From Panaeolus papilionaceus (lineage: Eukaryota; Basidiomycota; Agaricomycetes; Agaricales): a DNA stretch of 64,000 nucleotides. Under the pieces are notes generated by a model. That model searched no databases. It saw only the letters and a list, made by a program, of their open reading frames with translations, and was not told the origin of the DNA. Shown one piece after another: positions 23,801-33,484 of this stretch (positions are counted from its first letter, which is position 1; every line of letters begins with the position of its first letter). The position numbers and the translations under genes are program-made. The stretch lies in assembly GCA_015501605.1 (NCBI GenBank), contig JADNRZ010000015.1:1178001-1242000 (forward strand), given 5' to 3'.

Positions 23801-23888
23801 TATGGAGAAGTCTGAATTTGCAGTCAGGGCATTGCTTAAACCTGTCGAGGAGCCTAATGGAAGAATTATTCCTGTTGATTTGGATTAG
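20821..23888 (+). pseudogene. DUF6532-domain protein gene with N-terminal stops
   Basis: A multi-exon gene from ATG 20821 to TAG 23888. The N-terminal half is low-complexity and basic (RKRSDPP-type) and then strongly acidic (DDYYDSDEDNN). The C-terminal part has the character of DUF6532, a domain of unknown function common in Agaricomycetes: PWKMVLASSKVHWRCLLV, FQECSTFRGKLKDYVRPI, FAHPCIGHVIQQFFYAK, FPDDFSGEVPLNVIALVAT and DEYHGQKLLQLRRKWAAAGM. In the presumed N-terminal frame there are stops at 20851 (TGA), 20893 and 20923 (TAA), plus TGA at 22566 in front of NRGHHPPPEEHLAEV. The domain exons themselves are open, so a downstream start could still yield a domain-only product. Confidence 0.7.
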
Positions 23889-24323
23889 ACAATATCATTT
23901 TTTCTTGATATCTAAGAGCTTTCAATAGTTTCATCGAATTTTTGTACCTACATCGCAAAATCAGAATTCTATTACATATTTTTGTTTCGTAATGGCTAGC
24001 TCCCTATATTTTGTTAGCAATCTATAAGCACAGGCTGGATCTTTTGAGGGCTTCGGAGAATACACACAGGCATCTAGACTATGCACCTATGATGATGGAG
24101 AGCTCCAAAGATTACAGAGATTAGTACTGATATAATTATGATCCTATCAGAGCATTACAGAATTGAAAGGGAATGCTAAGAAGCGCTACTGATTGACCAG
24201 GGTCCACTACGTGGGACTATGGAGCTGTGAGTGATGACTACGTAAACGGGTACCCATGCTACAGCACTACAGTGCTATGTAGCACTATGTAGTACTCCGG
24301 AGCCCAGACAGGGTTTGCTGATG
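23889..24323. other. Right terminal region of the 16.3 kb element
   Basis: No gene. The last 120 bp are dense in GTAGCACTATGTAGTAC-type palindromes and include GGGTACCC. The same order of motifs (GTCTGGG, CCG, TAGC palindromes, GGTACCC) is found in the 128 bp element at 60381-60508. Confidence 0.7.
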
Positions 24324-24449
24324 CAGGCGGCACTGTCGCACCTTCCACACCGTCCCCCACGACACGAGGTCCAAATCAACGAGTTCATCAAATTTCAAGC
24401 CCTTAGTGCCCTTCTCAACGTGTGCTTTCGTCGTTTCATGCACACAGGA

Positions 24450-25935
24450 AGCCCTTGGTCTTGATGGGAGGATCTGTGCTTGCCACAGATGCGCCTTCTT
24501 GGTCACGTGGGCGCGCAGAGACTTACGTGTCACTATTGTCCCTCACACACTCTCCTCATTACCACCATGTACCTTATTCTACCACGAGCTGCTCTCCGCG
24601 CGCAGCTTGCAGACTATCTTCTTTATTTTTGATTCACCACTTATACATCTATCACTTTCCAACATCCAATACCCAATCCCCAAACTAAACCACTAACTCG
24701 TACACGATCCACTCATCACATTTCCATAGAGTTGCTGGCAACTCTATTTCTACCCTCACCACTCTACTCTCTTGTCCTTTGTGTCCAATTCTCCTTAGAC
24801 CCATTTCACCTTTTATCCCAGCACTCACGATTATTTCTTTTACGTCTCCGTCCCAGCCTTTTCCAACACTCACAATTCAACACCACATGTAACTCACCCT
24901 ACTTTTCTTCTTAGCTATCCCCTTCCCAAACCAAATCCTCATCTATCACATCTTCCCATTTATTTCGTCTATCACCTCCTCCCATCCATTCCATCTCCCC
25001 CACTATCTCCCCCAATTCACACTACCTGTTTTATTTCTCCAACTCACTTGCCTTTCTCCCCACAGGTTAACTGCGCGGCGCTCCTCATTGCGCCTGTGCT
25101 AAAACTTATATTATGAGCCTTACGCGCTCACCCTACTACGAGCCTTACATGCTCCATTATATTACGAGCCTTATGCGCTCACTTACACTACGAGCCTTAC
25201 ATGCTCACCTTACATTATGAGCCTATATACTCATATATTACAAGCCTGCAAGCTCATTAACTACGGGTTTATGCACCCATTACAAGTCCACAAGCTCAGT
25301 AATTACGGGTCTACGCACCCATCATGGGCCTACATACCCATCATGAGTCTATGTACTCACGCCAAACCTACATGCTTACCGTCATGTACCTGTGCTCCGA
25401 GCTCCTCGGTCACAAATATACCTTGCTTCTGCCTTTATCTGGCTTAGGCCCCCCTTATGAGGTTTGATCATTGAGATCTGTCAATGAGCAGCTTGCTCCC
25501 TATACAGGTACAAGTCCGTCAACCCTCACGACATGTAAGTACCCACTAACCCCATATTTCGGGTTGTTCCTGTCAAAGAGGATGCATTAACCTTGGCGCC
25601 TGGTTCTCGGCGCCTATTTAGACATTACCTCCTTACTCCCCCCCCCCTTCGTCATCCCCTAATATCCCCATTATTGCCCAAATATTTTACTTCAGAGATT
25701 GGAATTCACGCTTGCCTTCCTCATTCATGCTTTAGCCATCAAATTACTCCATATTTGGATTATCGCGGTCTCACCACCATTGGGGGCGAGCTGATGGCCG
25801 TCATCGTCTGGGTGGCCTCACCTGCTCTGGGGGCTCATCCTCCGCCGTCCATCGGCCCTCGACCTGGGAGGCGTGGTTTCCAACCACGCTTCTCATCCCC
25901 ACATGCATGCCGCCAGGCTACCTACCTATCGACAC
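24450..25935. mobile_element. Uncharacterised 1.5 kb insertion in GH92 copy I (LTR-like?)
   Basis: GH92 homology stops near 24445 and resumes near 25940, so about 1.5 kb has been inserted. It has no long reading frame, is pyrimidine-rich, contains the hairpin array at 25107-25360 and a TTGGCGCC..GGCGCC inverted repeat near 25595. It could be a solo LTR, but I could not find matching target duplications or clear TG..CA ends. Confidence 0.4.
25107..25360. repeat. Degenerate tandem array of small hairpins
   Basis: About eleven units of roughly 22-28 bp, each with a short inverted repeat around a 5-7 nt loop. The stem sequence changes along the array but pairing is mostly kept: GAGC/GCTC in the first four, ATGAG/CTCAT, GGGT/ACCC (twice), ATGGG/CCCAT and TGAGT/ACTCA. 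Two units pair weakly. Confidence 0.65.
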
Positions 25936-26560
25936 TACATTTGAGCACCCATGAAAGACCAAGACGATGTTTGTCCACATGGAGAGCCATCGGACTATAT
26001 GCGTGCGCGAATGCCCGGGCAGGGTATGCGATTGGTGGGGTACGAGAAGGGTTGGTATACGATGGGATGCGTTGGGCGAAGGAGATTGGGGTGTGAAGGG
26101 GAGGGAGGGCGATAAGCGTCGATTGTATGTGTTGAAACAGCGGAAAGGAAAGACGCACCAGTTGGTAATTCCACAACATGCTCCTTACCATTCCTGGTAT
26201 ATTCTCAGGTGTGAAGCGGATTTGCCAGGCCCATTGAACACGATAGATGTTCTTTATAAGCATTATATGAGCGATAGACGTGTTGGACGACACAGAATAT
26301 GTGGAAGAGAGATTGAAGGAATACCACGCAACCAAGGCGAATACCCATATACGACTCTCCTTTGCGCACAGTATTATCACACCCTGAGTATCAGTTCCAT
26401 GTTTGTGTTGTTCATTAGGGTGCTAATCCAATCTTGTCATGCACTCGAGTAGCCCCAGATCTTGAAATTCTTTAGGTCTACAATTCAACAGGATTAACGG
26501 TTATGTTTGAACATGAAAGGAAGGAGGGAGATGAGTTGAATGCGTTACCTGAAGTTCCGT

Positions 26561-26568
26561 TGACGTCA
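26561..26568. promoter_or_regulatory. TGACGTCA (CRE-type) site between GH92 and gene A
   Basis: A perfect 8-bp palindrome of the ATF/CREB class lies between the divergent GH92 (-) and A (+) genes. It recurs at 35812-35819 and 45042-45049 in the equivalent position. Binding is inferred from the known consensus. Confidence 0.45.
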
Positions 26569-26719
26569 TTCGATGATCAGGGCAAGAGACGGACAGAGAA
26601 CCATCAGTGTATGTCAACTTGATTCAATGTGCTACTAAAGTTCCTTATTGAGTTTGAATTTGAACGCTTGAGCCGGATCAAATCACTCCCTTCAACAAAA
26701 CACCATGATCCCTGTTCGT

Positions 26720-27720
26720 GCACTCATCTCCTCTGTCAGTGCTACCTCCTCTACTCCTCCTAATTTCTGTATTAGTGATTAAGATGCGAATAAATTGACA
26801 CTATCAACAAGGTTGGTGACATGACTCCTGTACAATCCGTTGTTACTCCCTTAGAGCCATTGCTCATGCTGTAGTGGTGTCATGAGAAGGTATGCTCTTC
26901 CACCACTTGAATTAATGCATATTCTGAATTATAAACAGTTAGAAACGTCTAAATACCAGGGTATTATTGATAAATGAACCAACAGTGTAGAAAGCGGGGG
27001 TCTGTTGAGGGTCCCATTGTGCAAATTGGTACGAAGCTCTCCTCTTAATCCTCTGGCATTTCCTGGCTGACGCACATACTTCCAATTAGAAACATTCCGA
27101 TTTCGTGTGGCCCAGGGATCGTAAAATTTGAACACGCGTCGTGTCATGGGATTGTTTTCTTGGTGCCGTCATCCACTTTAGACAAAGAGACCGCTGTTCT
27201 TAAGGTACGTACTTCAAATTTCAATCCACACGCATACATATTTCTTATGCTATTTTACACAGGACTTGACAACGGCGCATCCCGCTGCTGACCTCGGGTT
27301 ATGGGTTAGCACACAAAATCTCACTGTTGAGCCCGTTGTTGAGCCCAAGACCCTTGGACGTGCATCCTTCTCTGGTGGAGGCTTTTATCGCACATCTGGC
27401 GCCTTCCTGACCACACCTCCTCTTCATAACTACCGAGCAGCTTCTCCCGCAACGTCTTACCCAACTCGTCATGGTTGTAGATGAAGAAGGGTGGTCCAAC
27501 TGCATAATACTTGCTGTTGTAGCAACTCGCCATGGATTGTTGGCTCAATTGGTAGATCCACTTCCCTGGTCACTCGTATTCATGGATGACGTGACCTGGG
27601 TTCTCCATCGCACCACAGGCTACTCCCTGCTATGACGATCAGGAGGATAAATGGCCCAGAACGTAGATGGAGAGTGCTACCATGTGGTATGTCATGTGCA
27701 TTTTCTTCTTTTATCGTAGT
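26720..27720 (+). pseudogene. Unidentified array gene A, copy 2 (remnant)
   Basis: It carries the family blocks DLGLWVSTQNLTVEPVVEPK, TLGRASFSGGGFYRTSGAF and, in another frame, LTQLVMVVDEEGW followed later by VFMDDVTWVLH. The acceptor CTATTTTACACAG before the DLGLWV exon is kept. Frames change around the second block and the first exon lacks a convincing start. It matches copy 3 almost base for base over several hundred bp. Confidence 0.45.
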
Positions 27721-27789
27721 ACTCATACTCGCCATTCATATAAAGGTTAGGCTCCTTTTTCATGATCGTGCTCATATGCGGTCGCCTCC

Positions 27790-28780
27790 CTCCATTACCA
27801 GCATCTATGACCTCCAGTGCAGATTCTTCACCATCGCCTTAGCACCCAAACACGTGTTCCCTCACCATCACACTCGTCCACTTCCTCCTCCTCTCCTTCC
27901 CTCTCCCTCTATTGCCTACACTCGTACTCGTATAGGCACACCTTAGTAACAGCTACACATCACCATTTCTTACCCTCCCTTCTCCTTCCCTCAACCTATC
28001 GTTGACCACATCTTTAGTCCACTCCCATCCATGCATCTCGTCACATATAGACACACCTGACACCTCGACCTGACCTTACCCTCCAATCAAACTTGTACAG
28101 CTAACACTCACCCAACCTTTATCTGAACATACCTATCCCCCACCGACGCCTGTCCACCTCAAACACACCACCAGTTATTGCTCCACTCAACGACAGTCCT
28201 CCACACTAGATAATATCGCTCACCTTCAATGCCAGACTTCGGGGAGGAGTAAGTCGGAAAGGGATCGGAGAAATCTAAGACTGTGAAATACGTCCAGGCT
28301 CAGTGCGAGCCAAATGTTGGTTGCCAGGTGCACAAGTGTATGTTGTCATATTTTTGCGCGATTCTTGTTTTTATTTTCATATCTAATTCTTATTTTATTT
28401 GGTATACCTTAGGCCGCCTCACCCACTTCGTCCTCCTCACCCGCATCTTCTTCGTCGCATACTTCTGCCTTTCTGCCTTCCACCCTCGCCATCCCGCTCG
28501 CGATGCCCAAGCAGTGCCTCCATATTGAACCCCACTCTAAGCCCTGTTGACTTTTCATCCTTTTTTTAAAGAAGTCGACAAATCCCTTCATTAGATATCG
28601 GCCAAAGAGGATCAGAGAGCTCTGGTTAAGGCACTTGCGTCTTCACTGCTCAATCTGCAGGCGCTCCTCCAGTTGCCTTCATCATCTATACCACCGCCAC
28701 CTGCACAACGACGACCATGTACAAGAGACCTCGCAAGAGCCTATTCATCCCCCCAACGCTACGAAGAGTATCGGCGAGAC
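27790..28780 (+). pseudogene. TPR / DnaJC3-like remnant, unit II (T2)
   Basis: Same layout as T1'. It has a degraded N-terminal TPR part, QAQCEPNVGCQVHKC, then RLTHFVLLTRIFFVAYF after an intron, and a LKEVDKSLH-like segment near 28570. It ends in a diverged tail near 28780. Stops and frame changes throughout; no J domain. Confidence 0.5.
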
Positions 28781-29224
28781 GGCAGACGCTCCTTAGGTCG
28801 ATGTGTAGAACGTGCAGGCACCTCTCGGGATTCCAGTTTCATTTAGGGCATTAGTTTTGTTCAGGGGTGGGTTGATGGGCGTTCAGTGGGAGTCAGGTTG
28901 GTGGATACCGTTGGTATGAGAGTGGGGAGAGAGGTGGAGAGGGTGAGGACAAAGAAAAGGAGGAAGAAGAAGAGGATGGGGATGGGGAAGTATTCGTGTT
29001 TGTATGTAAGTGTAAGTGTTGGTGTGATGGTGTGTACGATAGAGACTCATAGGTGATGTACATGATCTGTGACACTCAATCCTGATCTGGATTTTGGCTA
29101 TTGGAATTTGAATTCTGTTCTTGGTTTACACACCTTGCTACTATATTCCTTTGATTAATAGTAAATAGCGGTTACGACATCGTGGCACGAGGCGTTAAGG
29201 CACTGCCTTGGCTGCAGGTATACT

Positions 29225-29334
29225 TGCTGTTTATACGAGCGCTTTGTAAGAAGTGTGCCATGCGGACTACGCCCGGCAGATATCTGCTCATTATTGCTTA
29301 ACACCGAACTGCGACCATCATCTTTGGACTCATA
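29225..29334 (+). promoter_or_regulatory. Putative core promoter of GTPase copy G2
   Basis: CTGTTTATAC about 105 bp before the ATG corresponds to the CTATTTATA box of the other GTPase copies, with one change in the box. Confidence 0.4.
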
Positions 29335-31793
29335 ATGTCGACCACAACTAGTGATACAATTGCTCTAAATCCACCCACAAAAGTGTGGCGAGAACACTAA
29401 GTTCGAGTCACACGAGTATCAAGTAGAATAGAAACAATTGTATTAAGTTCTGGGGAAAATGAAATACGAACGAGCGTTGGACTACAATAGAAATGAGTGA
29501 AATAATGTGAAATAATTCCAAATGGACGCTAAACGTTGCACCCGACTTCCAGTTGGTATTTCTGAGTTTAATAGAGCACGGCGCGCGCTCTGACTTCTGA
29601 CTTCCAAATTAGGACTTCTTATATCAAAACTAACTTCAAAATCGCGCACTCCGCACGAAAGCTTCTATTACTTCTATCCTATGTGTCTGCGACGTGCAAA
29701 CGGCTTCTGATTACCTTCTGCTTCTTCTGTTTCTTCGATTTCTTCGATGCCCTTTCTCGCCTCAACCCTCCCTCCTTATATACCTCGTCGCTCCCTCTCC
29801 CTTGTGACCCTCGGATTAACCTCGGTAGGTCATGTTCCACCTGTTTCCCTCATTTTCTTCTTGTCCCTTCATCGCTTACCAGTTGCTCCACACAAGCTTA
29901 TTCAGCTCTTTCTCGACGTCGCTATTTCATTGGGCGTTCCCTCGTAGCTTGGTAAGCTTTCGTCTCGGCTTCATTGGACCCCTACAAAGGTGGGTGGGGC
30001 TTTTAGTCAGCTTCCTGCTGGGCTGATGTCACTTGTAGGTCCAGGTAAGTCTCGTTGCGTTGTCATTTCTTTATTTAGTATTCTCAATGAGGTGTTACTC
30101 CATGCACGAGTGCCTCCCCGTTGCTAGGTGTCGGTCCACATCGTCACCAGTCTGAAGCGGAGGTGGGCGTGTGAAAGCGACGCCTGCTCCGTCACATTCC
30201 CACCCGATGCTTCTGTGCCTCCGGATTATTAGACGCGCGACCTTAGTGTAGGTATTTTACTTTTGTTTCACACCCGACAACGAGTCGCGACTCGTATCTT
30301 GAATAATACTATTTTATTTTAATTTTTAAATCACGTGAATTCAGGCCTGGGTACCCGCAAGGGTCATCACTAGGAACTATTATTGGATCCAAGTGAATGG
30401 TCAGATAAATATTGTACCTATAACTCCTGAACAAATAGAAGGGAAATATGTATGGCTCTACATGTGTGTACTATTCAACGACTATATCCCGCCTTGATAT
30501 GATTACCTAGACACCTGCTTCTCTAGTCTAATGGGGCCAACCGGTTCTGGCAAAAGCTCGGTAAGTCTCATTTTATGTGCTGAGTTTCTACTTGACATCT
30601 AAAAAAGGCCATTCCTCCAGTTCATCGAGTCACTGGCACCAGATCAGCATCTCAATATATCCAAGAATTCACTTGAAAGTGTCACGCAGGAGGTCAACTG
30701 CTATCAAGTTGTCAACCTGGGTGCACAACTTCGGCATGGTGACGCAATGGTTATACTGATGGATACGCCTGGATTTCTCGACCCAAGGCTGTCAGAGGGC
30801 CGGATAGGAGGAATGATCACAGAAAGTCTGAATGCATTTCGGTGTGTGATCGTTTTCTTTGATAAAAAGAACAGGCATGGTAAACCTATATTGAATGACA
30901 CTTTCTTCCAGCCAACATAATATTGATTCTTTTGTGCACATCTTCTATTTTCAACCCATCACTGATATCCGGATCGGTGGTTCAAAACGGGATGCGGTCA
31001 AGATTCTGCGAGAGTATGTCAACCAATACAAAGCTAAAGATATCAATATTATCACAACATTCTGGAATACACTACCAACTGCCAAGCAGCTTGAAAACGC
31101 CAACAACCGCTTGCACACCCTAAGAAATGAGATATACACAGTCAGTAGCTTATACTTTGTAACGTCAACGATGCTATTTACCATTTCAAATTTTATCAGA
31201 AATCTGGTAACCTTGATGTCAACATCTTCAAGTTTGACACCTCTCAAGCTTCTGCTTTGTCCTCTTTGGATGAAACTGAGTATTCATGGAATGGTCGAGA
31301 TGTCAAACCCGACAAAACCATAGACCTACACTATCAATCCCTCCTCTGCCACAACCTCCTCGGACGAATTACCAATGCCCTCCAGCAACTTCGACTTCTC
31401 ACACAGGACAAACAGAACGCGACCCGTTCTGGAAGTGAAGATCACCATCTTCTGGAGGTCGTGCTCAGGGACGAGAAGGTAGCATCAATGTCACTTCAGT
31501 TGTTTTTGGACGACCTTGTCAGTATCATTGGTCAATCAGGGGCAACCTCCGAGTTATGGGACAGCCTTGCTATCCTTGCCAGTGACAATGTAGATCCGTC
31601 AGGGGTTATGGCGCTGCAGTACCTACTAGACACTCTCCATGACCGGCACCCAGGCAGATGTTTATCTCAACGGGTGTTCCAGGTGTCTCGAGCTCCGGCT
31701 TCGCTCCTTGCACCATCATCGGCCCTCCAACGTCAACCTGACACCTTGCGCTTTGGGTCTCTTGTCGCTCGCTTCAAAAGGCGATTCCATTGA
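29335..31793 (+). pseudogene. AIG1-like GTPase, copy G2, interrupted by a solo LTR
   Basis: The first exon starts at ATG 29335 (MSTTT) and is cut after 17 bases by a 1018 bp insertion. Removing the insertion with one CTAG gives MSTTTRNYYWIQVNGQ, in frame with the rest. Walker A is GPTGSGKSS, G3 is ILMDTPGFLDPR, and YFQPITDIRIGGSKRDAV follows. Two further lesions appear relative to G4: the acceptor before exon 3 reads TCTAAAAAAG where others have TTTAGAAG, and the acceptor before exon 4 (TTCTAG in G3 and G4) is missing. The C-terminal part is shorter than in G4 (ends RFKRRFH). Very likely inactive. Confidence 0.75.
29352..30369. mobile_element. Solo LTR in exon 1 of GTPase G2
   Basis: 1018 bp beginning TGATAC and ending GTCATCA, flanked by CTAG (29348-29351 and 30370-30373), or ACTAG if the terminal A is shared. 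TG..CA ends with a 4-5 bp duplication are the signature of LTR retrotransposon integration. There is no internal domain, primer site or polymerase frame, so the element has recombined to one LTR. Family unknown. Confidence 0.75.
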
Positions 31794-33480
31794 TCCCGGA
31801 GGTAGATATGAGGAGCGATTGTCACGGTATTGCAACATTGTTGATGAGCCCATTATCTGTATCTCCCATTCCTCAATCTTTGGACAATATCTTTTTCATC
31901 TTGATCCGGTTCATGTCATTATACTGTTCACATCGTCTTTCGTTGGGTTTCTTGTTTTTGATTTGTACTAGTCTCAATGTATTGTTGGGCCCTAACATTC
32001 CATATTTGTATTAGTGTCGGTCCAGGTTTGCGCTTTATCTGACTCCTACTTCATGTTATCTGACATTTCAATCGTTTCGGATACTTCTTTAGTGTGGTGT
32101 CTCACTCATCACTCATCCTTGGGCAATCTTGTTATCTCCCTCTTATTCCCTTTGTGTCCCATAGCCTCTTTACCCATAAATTGTATTTAGTCTCCAAGCA
32201 ATACGAAGCCTCATATTTGTCCTAACTCTATTATTTTGTAATTACTTTGCGGCTTCCGCCTTTCAACGTCGTCGGCTTAGCTTGTGTACCCTCTTTCGCA
32301 TTTGGCTTCTTGTTTTGCTGTATGATCCTCGTTTTTCTTCGTACATCCTCCGGTGCCCTCCTGTCGAGCTGACGTTGGTGTTGACCGTCACATGAAATAG
32401 ATAACAGTTCCTCATCTCGTCTCGTCTCTATGTTGTCCATCACACGTCGTACTTGGCTAACACGTGAGACCGATCTGATAGCAATACCACCACACCTGAA
32501 GGCCCGGTATCTGATATCACGATGATGTCGCAGTTCTAAATTATAATCATAGTAAGCGCCCTTAGATGACGATGTGTTACCTTGCACAATAATGACCTCA
32601 TGCCCTCAAAAAGACTCTGATATAATCATATCATATACTCCGACAGTGTCACCGCCCTACGCCACCCCGACACTAACTCTCATTTCAACGGGGCTGTGAT
32701 TCCAAGGCCCAAGTATGGACTATGCTCAATAAAGCCTTAGTTAGGGTATCATCGCTCCTGAGCCGATCGTAAGTCAGGCGCTGGTGGATGGGGAGGAAAT
32801 GGTTAAACGAGAATGGTTATTAAGTGCTTAAATTGGAAGGGTGATGGGGATCTCGACGATGCTGCTCCTCAAGTTTAAACGTCCTCAACACGCGCTCCTC
32901 ACCCGACGACCTCCCCACCTCCGCACTGTCGCGCTCAGCACGGTTTACCGTATGAAAAACGCTCCATAACAGTAACGGACAGTGACGAGCCTCTCCATAA
33001 CTCACATAAGCGCCAAGAACACGATAAACGCCCGCTTCATTCCATGCACCACTTGGTTTGGGATGCACATTTGGTATAAATCTAATAATTTTATCTTCAT
33101 TTCTCTGCATTTTACATCTCCACATCGTTATGCAACCCCTCTCTTTTCTGTAATATACAAATATCTATTGGTTTATGTTCTTCATTCTTTTATTCCACAG
33201 TATCCACAATTTTGCAGTATAAAATATGTACCTAAACTACGAAATATATCAGGTTCTCGCACCTCACCTTTGTATCAGTCAGTTTTAGGTCACAGTCGAC
33301 CTCATTATCAGTCCACAGATCGTATCTTTCGTCTCAGAAGCGCTCGAAGCGCTAGATTTCTTGTTTTTCATTCGTTACTCTACCTACCGACCACAGGCAT
33401 CGAAGCACCTACCGGCTCCGTGCATTTCGCCCTCGCATACACACTACCTCTACCTACCTTCACCCATCACCACTATTCCT
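31794..33480. other. Post-GTPase region of unit II
   Basis: Longer than in the other units. It contains remnants of an unidentified minus-strand gene (32231-33125); the remainder shows no gene. Confidence 0.4.
32231..33125 (-). pseudogene. Unidentified minus-strand gene remnant
   Basis: Three protein-like stretches in order on -: GAWNEAGVYRVLGAYVSYGE with an ERDSAEVG tail (near 33050-32830), LTYDRLRSDDTLTKALLSIV (near 32770-32700), and a basic C-terminus with YYDYNLELRHHRDIRYRAF and KKPNAKEGTQAKP (32587-32231). The pieces are in different frames separated by stops, and no domain is recognised. It is absent from the equivalent place in the other units, so it was gained here or lost elsewhere. 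Confidence 0.35.
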
Positions 33481-33484
33481 CATT

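Larger units (their letters stand above)
8025..24323. mobile_element. 16.3 kb cargo-carrying Plavaka (CACTA-like) transposon
   Basis: The left end reads CATCAGCAAATTCTGT and the right end, reverse-complemented, CATCAGCAAACCCTGT. The outer 10 bp are identical, followed by about 75 percent identity. Flanks carry a 2-bp CA duplication (8023-8024 and 24324-24325). Joining them gives CTCTCAGGCG, the sequence of the uninterrupted GH92 copy at about 44247, so both borders are fixed by a paralogous empty site. Both ends carry TAGC/GTAGC-rich palindromic sequence. Inside are a Plavaka transposase on - and three cargo genes on +. It is now dead: the transposase has a stop and a nested insertion. A 128 bp relative sits at 60381-60508. 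Confidence 0.85.
24326..26400 (-). pseudogene. GH92 alpha-mannosidase remnant, copy I, 5' part
   Basis: This is the upstream half of the GH92 copy cut by the 16.3 kb element. Next to 24326 the minus strand reads KGTKGLKFDELVDLDLV and WGTVWK, matching the DLDLAWEAVWKD segment of copy II. From about 26380 to 25935 it reads NIPGMVRSMLWNYQ and, in another frame, HVDKHR, the region before VGTHADSLIAEA in intact members. The two parts are separated by a further insertion of about 1.5 kb (about 24450-25935). The N-terminal half of the enzyme is absent. Confidence 0.65.

Noticed and set aside
24190..24323. A separate GTAGC-rich MITE next to GH92 copy I
   Set aside because: The CATCAGCAAA border, the CA duplication and the empty site show it is the right end of the 16.3 kb element, not an independent insertion.
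25107..25360. CRISPR-like array
   Set aside because: The units are degenerate, there are no unique spacers between identical repeats, and the genome is eukaryotic.
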